Assembly (NCBI RefSeq): GCF_000502875.1
Contig: NZ_AYWX01000001.1
Location: 236,638-274,241 of the forward strand
DNA: 37,604 bases
Source of the DNA: Mesorhizobium sp. L2C084A000
GTDB lineage: Bacteria; Pseudomonadota; Alphaproteobacteria; Rhizobiales; Rhizobiaceae
Direction: 5' to 3'
Part shown: positions 31,601-37,604 of the stretch, in pieces
Layout: every line of letters starts with the position of its first letter
Position numbering within the stretch: position 1 is the first letter of the stretch
Translations under genes and position numbers: made by a program
The notes under the pieces: generated by a model
Seen by the model: the letters and a program-made list of their open reading frames with translations, nothing else
Database searches by the model: none
Told to the model about the DNA's origin: nothing

Positions 31601-32929
31601 ATGACCTATCGCAACCCGCCGACGACGCCGCGCAAATCCGCGACCTTCGACGACTACACGCTTTCCGAGATCCGCCGCGCCGCGGCGACCGGCATCTATG
31701 ATATCCGTGGCGCCGGCGCCAAGCGCAAGCTGCCGCATTTCGACGACCTCCTGTTCCTCGGCGCCTCGATCTCGCGCTATCCGCTCGAAGGCTACCGCGA
31801 GCGCTGCGACACATCAGTCGTGCTCGGTTCACGCCATGCCAAGAAGCCGATCGAGCTGAAGATCCCGATCACCATCGCCGGCATGAGCTTCGGCTCGCTG
31901 TCGGGGCCCGCCAAGGAAGCGCTCGGGCGCGGCGCCACACTGTCGGGCACCTCGACCACCACCGGCGATGGCGGCATGACCGAGGAAGAGCGCGGCCATT
32001 CCAAGCAGCTGGTCTATCAATACCTGCCGTCGCGCTATGGCATGAACCTGCGCGATCTGCGCCGTGCCGATGCGATCGAAGTCGTCGTCGGCCAGGGCGC
32101 CAAGCCGGGTGGCGGCGGCATGCTGCTTGGCCAGAAGATTTCCGACCGCGTCGCCGAAATGCGCACGCTGCCGAAGGGCATCGACCAGCGCTCGGCCTCG
32201 CGCCATCCGGACTGGACGGGTCCCGACGATCTCGAGATCAAGATCCTCGAATTGCGCGAAATCACAGACTGGGAAAAGCCGATCTACGTCAAGGTCGGCG
32301 GTGCCCGGCCCTATTACGATACCGCGCTTGCGGTGAAGGCCGGCGCCGATGTCGTCGTCGTCGACGGCATGCAGGGCGGCACCGCAGCCACCCAGGAAGT
32401 GTTCATCGAAAATGTCGGCATGCCGACGCTTGCCTGCATCAGGCCGGCGGTGCAGGCGCTGCAGGATCTCGGCATGCACCGCAAGGTGCAGCTGATCGTC
32501 TCCGGCGGCATCCGCAACGGCGCCGATGTCGCCAAGGCGCTGGCGCTCGGCGTCGACGCGGTCTCGATCGGCACGGCCGCCCTTGTCGCGCTCGGCGACA
32601 ACGATCCCCGCTGGGAGGCGGAGTATAACGAGCTCGGCACCACGGCCGGCGCCTATGACGACTGGCACGAGGGGCGCGACCCCGCAGGCATCACCACGCA
32701 GGACCCCGAACTGATGAAGCGGGTCGACCCGGTGGCCGCCGGACGCCGGCTGGCGAACTACCTCAAGGTGATGACGCTGGAAGCGCAGACCATCGCCCGT
32801 GCCTGCGGCAAGAACAGCCTGCACAATCTGGAACCCGAGGACCTCGTCGCGCTGACGATCGAGGCAGCCGCCATGGCCGGCGTACCGCTGGCCGGCACCA
32901 ACTGGATACCGGGGAAGAACGGCTTCTAA
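31601..32929 (+). CDS. mgsC: N-methylglutamate synthase subunit C (FMN-binding glutamate synthase-like)
   Basis: Protein of 442 residues like the FMN-binding synthase domain of GltB. It joins methylamine with 2-oxoglutarate to give N-methylglutamate. Typical features: ITIAGMSFGSLSGPAKEALG, VVVGQGAKPGGGGMLLGQKI, KVGGARPYYDTALAVKAGAD, VDGMQGGTAATQEVF and LIVSGGIRNGADVAKALALG. Oddly, the region that binds a [3Fe-4S] cluster in glutamate synthases (C-x5-C-x4-C before PxGITTQ) reads LGDNDPRW...DPAGITTQDPEL, without those cysteines (about 322-365), so no such cluster is expected. The gene is followed 63 bases later by gmaS. Confidence 0.92.
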   Translation: MTYRNPPTTPRKSATFDDYTLSEIRRAAATGIYDIRGAGAKRKLPHFDDLLFLGASISRYPLEGYRERCDTSVVLGSRHAKKPIELKIPITIAGMSFGSLSGPAKEALGRGATLSGTSTTTGDGGMTEEERGHSKQLVYQYLPSRYGMNLRDLRRADAIEVVVGQGAKPGGGGMLLGQKISDRVAEMRTLPKGIDQRSASRHPDWTGPDDLEIKILELREITDWEKPIYVKVGGARPYYDTALAVKAGADVVVVDGMQGGTAATQEVFIENVGMPTLACIRPAVQALQDLGMHRKVQLIVSGGIRNGADVAKALALGVDAVSIGTAALVALGDNDPRWEAEYNELGTTAGAYDDWHEGRDPAGITTQDPELMKRVDPVAAGRRLANYLKVMTLEAQTIARACGKNSLHNLEPEDLVALTIEAAAMAGVPLAGTNWIPGKNGF

Positions 32930-32992
32930 TCAATGAAGGGCCGAAGCCCACACGCTCTGGGGCCACAATCGACAAAAAAATGGGGAACTTCC

Positions 32993-34300
32993 GTGACAGT
33001 TGATCTTGCTGAATTCGCAAGGGCGAAAAACGTCAAATATTTCATGATTTCCTACACTGACCTGTTCAGTGGCCAGCGTGCCAAGCTGGTGCCGGCGCAA
33101 GCCATCGCCGACATGCAGAAGGATGGCGCCGGCTTTGCCGGTTTCGCCACCTGGCTTGATCTGACGCCGGCGCATCCCGACATGCTGGCGGTGCCGGACC
33201 CGGACTCGGTGATCCAGCTGCCGTGGAAGCCGGAGGTCGCCTGGGTCGCCGCCAACTGCATCATGGACGACAAGGAGGTCGACCAGGCGCCGCGCAACAC
33301 GCTGAATCGGCTGATCGCGGAAGCCGCCAGCGACGGCATGCACGTCAAGACCGGCGTCGAGGCCGAGTTCTTCCTGATCTCGCCGGACGGCAAGACGATT
33401 TCCGACGAATACGACACGGCCTCGAAGCCCTGCTACGACCAGCAAGCGGTGATGCGCCGCTACGACGTCATCGCCGAGATCTGCGACCACATGCTGGCGC
33501 TCGGCTGGGGCGCCTACCAGAACGACCACGAGGATGCCAACGGCCAATTCGAGATGAACTGGGCCTTCGACGACGCGCTGGCGACCGCCGACAAGCACTC
33601 GTTCTTCAAATTCATGGTCAAGTCGATCGCCGAGAAGCACGGCCTGCGCGCGACCTTCATGCCCAAACCCTTCCAGGGCCTGACCGGCAATGGCTGCCAT
33701 GCCCATATCTCGGTCTGGGACAAATCGGGCAAGACCAACGTCTTCGCCGACAATGCGATGGAGCTTGGCCTGTCGGCCAAGGGCCGGAATTTCCTCGGCG
33801 GCATCATGAAGCATGCTTCCGCGCTTGCCGCGATCACCAACCCGACGGTCAATTCCTACAAGCGCATCAATGCGCCGCGCACCATTTCGGGCGCCACCTG
33901 GGCGCCGAACACGGTGACCTGGACCGGCAACAACCGCACCCACATGGTGCGCGTGCCCGGCCCCGGCCGCTTCGAACTGCGGCTGCCGGATGGTGCTGCC
34001 AACCCTTATCTGCTGCAGGCGGTTATCATCGCCGCCGGCCTCGACGGCATCCGCTCGAAGGCAGATCCCGGCAAGCGCTACGACATCGACATGTACCAGC
34101 ATGGGCACACGGTGAAGGGCGCGCCAAAACTGCCGCTCAATCTGCTCGACGCGCTGCGCGAGTTCGACAAGGACAAATCGCTCAAGGCGGCGCTGGGTGA
34201 GGAATTCTCGTCGGCCTACCTAAAGCTGAAGCACCAGGAATGGAATTCCTATGCTTCGCACTTCACGCAATGGGAGCGCGACCACACGCTGGATATCTGA
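32993..34300 (+). CDS. gmaS: Gamma-glutamylmethylamide synthetase, glutamine synthetase-like
   Basis: ATP-dependent ligase of 435 residues joining methylamine to the gamma-carboxylate of glutamate. It is homologous to glutamine synthetase, with GVEAEFFLIS, NGQFEMNWAF, GNGCHAHISVWD, NPTVNSYKRINAP and GRFELRLPDGAANPYLLQA. The GTG at 32993 is chosen because GGGGA precedes it and the translated start (MTVDLAEFARAKNVKYFMIS) matches the known GmaS beginnings; an ATG at 32933 gives a 20-residue extension without a good site. The position between mgsC and mgdA is the standard N-methylglutamate pathway order. A plain glutamine synthetase is less likely in this context. Confidence 0.93.
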   Translation: MTVDLAEFARAKNVKYFMISYTDLFSGQRAKLVPAQAIADMQKDGAGFAGFATWLDLTPAHPDMLAVPDPDSVIQLPWKPEVAWVAANCIMDDKEVDQAPRNTLNRLIAEAASDGMHVKTGVEAEFFLISPDGKTISDEYDTASKPCYDQQAVMRRYDVIAEICDHMLALGWGAYQNDHEDANGQFEMNWAFDDALATADKHSFFKFMVKSIAEKHGLRATFMPKPFQGLTGNGCHAHISVWDKSGKTNVFADNAMELGLSAKGRNFLGGIMKHASALAAITNPTVNSYKRINAPRTISGATWAPNTVTWTGNNRTHMVRVPGPGRFELRLPDGAANPYLLQAVIIAAGLDGIRSKADPGKRYDIDMYQHGHTVKGAPKLPLNLLDALREFDKDKSLKAALGEEFSSAYLKLKHQEWNSYASHFTQWERDHTLDI

Positions 34301-34336
34301 CCACCAGCGCGGTGCGAGCGACCTCGGAATGAACTG

Positions 34337-35590
34337 ATGAAATATTCGATCTTCTCGCTCGCCCGTGCTGCCCTCTCCGGCCACAAGAACTGGCAACGCA
34401 CCTGGCGTGACGCCACGCCGAAGGATCGCTACGATGTGGTGATCATCGGCGGTGGCGGCCATGGCCTTGCCACCGCCTGGTTTCTCGCCAGCGAGTACGG
34501 CATCAAGAATGTTGCCGTGCTCGAAAAAGGCTGGATCGGCTCCGGCAATGCCGGCCGCAACACCACCATCATCCGCTCCAATTACGGCCTGCCAGGCAAT
34601 ACCGGCTTTTACGAATTGTCGATGAAGCTGTGGGAGCGGATGGAGCAGGACCTCAACTACAATGCAATGGTCAGCCAGCGCGGCGTCATCAACCTCTACC
34701 ACTCCGACGCGCAACGCGACGCTTATGCGCGGCGCGGCAACACCATGCGCATCAACGGCATCGACGCCGAACTGCTCGACCTCGCTGCCGTCAAGAAGAT
34801 GATACCGTTCCTGAACTTCGACAATGCGCGCTTTCCCGTGCAAGGCGGGCTGTTGCAGCGACGCGGCGGCACGGCGCGGCACGATGCTGTTGTCTGGGGC
34901 TATGCGCATGCGGCGAGCGAACTCGGCGTCGACATCATCCAGAATTGCGAAGTCACCGGCTTCGTCAGGGACGCCAATGGCAAGGTGACCGGCGTCGAGA
35001 CGTCGCGCGGCAAGATCGGCGCCGGCAAGGTCGGTATGGCTGTTGCCGGAAGTTCATCGCGCGTCGCGGCGATGGCCGGCCTGCGCCTGCCGATCGAAAG
35101 CCATGTGCTGCAGGCCTTCGTCTCCGAGGCGATCAAGCCGCTCATCTCTGGTGTCATGACCTTCGGCGCCGGCCATTTCTACGTCAGCCAGTCCGACAAG
35201 GGCGGGCTGGTGTTCGGCGGCGACATAGACGGCTACAATTCCTATGCCCAGCGCGGCAACATGCCTGTCATGGAGGACGTCTGCGAGGGCGGCATGGCGC
35301 TGATGCCGATGATCGGCCGCCTGCGTCTGCTGCGCCAGTGGGGCGGCATTATGGACATGTCGATGGACGGTTCGCCGATCATCGACAAGACGCCGGTCGA
35401 CGGGCTCTATCTCAACGCCGGCTGGTGCTATGGCGGCTTCAAGGCGACACCAGGCTCCGGCTTTGTCTTTGCCCACCTTCTGGCCCGCGATGAATCGCAC
35501 GAAGAGGCCGCACGGTTCCGCCTCGACCGGTTCCGGACTGGCGCCATGATCGACGAAAAGGGCCAGGGCGCCCAACCGAACCTGCATTGA
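34337..35590 (+). CDS. mgdA: N-methylglutamate dehydrogenase subunit A (sarcosine oxidase beta-like)
   Basis: Flavoprotein of 417 residues resembling the beta subunit of heterotetrameric sarcosine oxidase. The FAD site is VVIIGGGGHGLATAWFLA (about 34-51), and GGTARHDAVVWGYAHAA carries H182 in the place where sarcosine oxidase beta binds FMN covalently. RNTTIIRSNYGLPGN and GWCYGGFKATPGSG are conserved stretches. With MgdB, C and D it oxidises N-methylglutamate to glutamate and formaldehyde or methylene-tetrahydrofolate. The subunit D gene should lie just beyond the right window edge. The gene follows gmaS by 36 bases. Confidence 0.9.
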   Translation: MKYSIFSLARAALSGHKNWQRTWRDATPKDRYDVVIIGGGGHGLATAWFLASEYGIKNVAVLEKGWIGSGNAGRNTTIIRSNYGLPGNTGFYELSMKLWERMEQDLNYNAMVSQRGVINLYHSDAQRDAYARRGNTMRINGIDAELLDLAAVKKMIPFLNFDNARFPVQGGLLQRRGGTARHDAVVWGYAHAASELGVDIIQNCEVTGFVRDANGKVTGVETSRGKIGAGKVGMAVAGSSSRVAAMAGLRLPIESHVLQAFVSEAIKPLISGVMTFGAGHFYVSQSDKGGLVFGGDIDGYNSYAQRGNMPVMEDVCEGGMALMPMIGRLRLLRQWGGIMDMSMDGSPIIDKTPVDGLYLNAGWCYGGFKATPGSGFVFAHLLARDESHEEAARFRLDRFRTGAMIDEKGQGAQPNLH

Positions 35591-35607
35591 AGGCGGTTTA
35601 GAAGAAA

Positions 35608-35883
35608 ATGCGCATTATCTGTCCCTTCTGCGGCGAACGCGAACTCGGCGAGTTCACCTATCTCGGCGACGCCAAGCCTGTGCGGCCCGAAGCCGGCACC
35701 TCGGAAGACGAGGTCTTCGACTATGTCTATCTGCGCGACAATGTCGCCGGACAGACCAGCGAACACTGGTACCATGGCGGTGGTTGCCGGGCCTGGCTGA
35801 AGGTCACCCGCAACACGCTGACGCACGAGATTTCCGCCGTTGAGCCGGCGGCGGGTGCCGGCGCCGCGAAAGTCGGTGCGTGA
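35608..35883 (+). CDS. mgdB: N-methylglutamate dehydrogenase subunit B (sarcosine oxidase delta-like)
   Basis: Small zinc-binding subunit of 91 residues, as in sarcosine oxidase delta. Zinc ligands are probably C5 and C8 (IICPFCGE), with H53 or H56 and C60 (SEHWYHGGGCRAWLKV) as the other pair. The subunit holds the complex together and has no flavin. The gene starts 17 bases after mgdA and its TGA overlaps the mgdC ATG by one base (TGATG), giving tight coupling. Confidence 0.92.
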   Translation: MRIICPFCGERELGEFTYLGDAKPVRPEAGTSEDEVFDYVYLRDNVAGQTSEHWYHGGGCRAWLKVTRNTLTHEISAVEPAAGAGAAKVGA

Positions 35884-37604
35884 TGGCCGGCGCGCAGACA
35901 CACCGGCTCGGCAATGGCGGTCTCATCGACCGGTCGGCGCCGCTGAACTTCCGCTTCGACGGCAAGGCTTTCTCCGGCTTCCAGGGCGATACGCTCGCCT
36001 CGGCGCTGATCGCCAATGGCGTCAAGCTGGTCGGCCGCTCGTTCAAATACCATCGCCCGCGCGGCATTCTCACCGCCGGTTCGGAAGAACCCAACGCGCT
36101 GGTCGAGCTGCGCACCGGCGCACGGCGCGAGCCGAACACCAAGGCGACGACAGCCGAACTCTATGAAGGGCTGGAAGCCGCCAGCCAGAACCGCTGGCCA
36201 TCGCTGCGCCACGATGTGATGTCGGTGAACCAGCTGTTCGCGCCGATCTTCGTTGCCGGCTTCTACTACAAGACCTTCATGTGGCCGGCGAAATTCTGGG
36301 AAGCGATCTACGAGCCGGCGATCCGTCGCGCCGCCGGCCTTGGCCGCGCCGCAGGCGTCGCCGATCCGGACCACTACGACAAGGCATGGGCGCATTGCGA
36401 TGTGCTGATCGCCGGCTCCGGCCCGGCCGGTCTGGCCGCGGCATTGGCAGCCGGCCGCGCTGGTGCCCGCGTCATCCTGTGCGAAGAGGATTTTGTCCCC
36501 GGCGGCCGCCTGCTGTCGGATGGCGGCACGATCGATGGTGTGCCGGCAGCCGAATGGCTGTCGCGGACGCTGACTGAACTGGCTGATATGCCGGACGTCC
36601 GCATCATGACCCGCACGGCACTATTCGGCGTCTACGATGGCGGTACCTATGGCGCGATCGAGCGGGTCAACGACCACCTGCCCTCGCCGCCTCAGCATCA
36701 GATGCGCCAGCGGCTGTGGCGGATCGTGGCCAAGCGCTGCGTTGTCGCGGCCGGCGCCATCGAACGGCCGATCGTGTTTGCCGGCAACGACACGCCCGGT
36801 GTGATGATGGCGTCCGCCATGCGCACCTATGTCGCGCGCTATGCGGCGACACCGGCCAAACGCATCGCGCTGTTCACCAACAATGAGGATGGCTGGCGCA
36901 CGGTCGAGACTGCACTCGGTGCCGGCCTACAGATCGCGGCGGTCATCGATGCACGGTCCGAAGTGTCGCCGGCGCATCGTTCGCTGGCCTCCAAGGGCGG
37001 CTTCCCGGTGCTGCATGGTTCCGTCAGTGGCGTCGATGGCGGCAAGGATGGCGTCAGGAAAATCGCGGTGTCGCTCACCGGCGGCGCGCGCGCCGAGGTC
37101 GAAGCGGACGGGCTCGCCGTTTCCGGCGGCTGGAACCCGGCGGTCGGGCTGACCTCCTTCCATCGCGGTCGGCCAGCGTGGCGTGACGACATCTCCGCCT
37201 TCGTGCCCGACGGCGCGCCTCCCGGCATGGTCGCCGCCGGCGCCGCCAATGGCGATTTCGGCCTCGGCGCCTGCCTGAGCCAGGGATTTGCCGCCGGCGC
37301 GGCAGCGGCGCGTGACACGGGACATGGCGGCACAGTGGGTACCGCGCCTTCCGCCGACGACGAGGCATTCTCGCTGACGCCGCTCTGGCACGTCGCCGGC
37401 AAGGGCAAGGCTTTTGTCGATTACCAGCACGACGTCACCGCCTCTGACATCGAACTGGCGCAACGCGAAGGCTTTGAATCCGTCGAACACCTGAAGCGCT
37501 ACACGACGCTCGGCATGGCCACCGACCAGGGCAAGACCTCGAATGTCGCCGGCCTTGCCATCATGGCCGCGGTCAGCGGCCGTTCGATCCCCGAGACCGG
37601 CACG
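35883..37604 (+). CDS. mgdC: N-methylglutamate dehydrogenase subunit C (sarcosine oxidase alpha-like), cut by the window edge
   Basis: The first 574 residues of a protein that is usually around 950-1000 long; the frame is open to the window end. An N-terminal ferredoxin-like domain (about 15-110, FRFDGKAFSGFQGDTLASAL, GRSFKYHRPRGIL) is followed by a nucleotide-binding domain starting VLIAGSGPAGLAAALAAGRA (about 174). Later come VVAAGAIERPIVFAGNDTPG and SGGWNPAVGLT, then the region leading to the folate-binding aminomethyltransferase domain, which would lie beyond the window. The subunit carries NAD/FAD and folate sites and passes the methylene group to tetrahydrofolate (family knowledge). The ATG overlaps the mgdB stop. 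Confidence 0.9.
   Translation, partial: MAGAQTHRLGNGGLIDRSAPLNFRFDGKAFSGFQGDTLASALIANGVKLVGRSFKYHRPRGILTAGSEEPNALVELRTGARREPNTKATTAELYEGLEAASQNRWPSLRHDVMSVNQLFAPIFVAGFYYKTFMWPAKFWEAIYEPAIRRAAGLGRAAGVADPDHYDKAWAHCDVLIAGSGPAGLAAALAAGRAGARVILCEEDFVPGGRLLSDGGTIDGVPAAEWLSRTLTELADMPDVRIMTRTALFGVYDGGTYGAIERVNDHLPSPPQHQMRQRLWRIVAKRCVVAAGAIERPIVFAGNDTPGVMMASAMRTYVARYAATPAKRIALFTNNEDGWRTVETALGAGLQIAAVIDARSEVSPAHRSLASKGGFPVLHGSVSGVDGGKDGVRKIAVSLTGGARAEVEADGLAVSGGWNPAVGLTSFHRGRPAWRDDISAFVPDGAPPGMVAAGAANGDFGLGACLSQGFAAGAAAARDTGHGGTVGTAPSADDEAFSLTPLWHVAGKGKAFVDYQHDVTASDIELAQREGFESVEHLKRYTTLGMATDQGKTSNVAGLAIMAAVSGRSIPETGT

Noticed and set aside
1..37604. CRISPR arrays, tRNA or rRNA genes, transposases, phage genes
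   Set aside because: Looked for by eye on both strands; no regularly spaced repeat array, no rRNA-like stretch, no tRNA cloverleaf with CCA-type end, and no transposase or integrase motif was seen.

Overview
The window is GC-rich, densely coded DNA from what looks like an alphaproteobacterium of the Rhizobiales, most likely Mesorhizobium or a close relative. This is judged from codon usage, the gene families present, the many solute-binding ABC transporters and an intergenic inverted-repeat element of rhizobial style. No RNA gene, phage gene, transposase or CRISPR array was seen. The window cuts a gene at each end: a LysR regulator on the left and mgdC on the right.

Left part, 1-15193: an accessory catabolic region of uncertain substrate. 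It has a LysR regulator divergent from a BesD/HalD-like Fe(II)/2-oxoglutarate oxygenase that keeps the hydroxylase-type HxD motif. Next come a GntR/FCD regulator behind a perfect 16-bp palindrome and two tandem enolase-superfamily enzymes. One enolase resembles the hydroxyproline-betaine epimerase / cis-3-hydroxyproline dehydratase group; the other has a GlucD-like fold with an altered active site. Then follows a complete peptide-type ABC importer: binding protein, two permeases and a fused double ATPase. A second LysR gene is divergent from a duplicate binding protein that has no permease of its own, a tandem-DUF427 protein and a short-chain dehydrogenase. The simplest reading (inference) is import, hydroxylation and dehydration or epimerisation of an amino-acid-like or betaine-like compound.

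Right part, 15614-37604: a methylated-amine utilisation island. TmoX-TmoV-TmoW imports trimethylamine N-oxide. Tmm oxidises trimethylamine to TMAO. DmmDABC demethylates dimethylamine. GmaS, MgsABC and MgdABC(D) convert monomethylamine through gamma-glutamylmethylamide and N-methylglutamate back to glutamate plus a one-carbon unit. The TMAO demethylase gene (tdm) is not in the window. An XRE-cupin regulator is divergent from tmm and is the best candidate island regulator.

Between dmmD and mgsA lies a five-gene membrane cassette plus one hypothetical membrane-associated gene: three very small membrane proteins, an APC-family permease, and two hypothetical proteins. These genes have no role in the published pathway that I know of and are the best candidate for something undescribed. 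A shared dyad, GAAA-N4-TTTCAC, occurs in the tmm/xre and dmmD/cassette intergenic regions, with a degenerate copy before mgsA. It ties these operons into one likely regulon. Stable hairpins follow two binding-protein genes and the APC permease gene.
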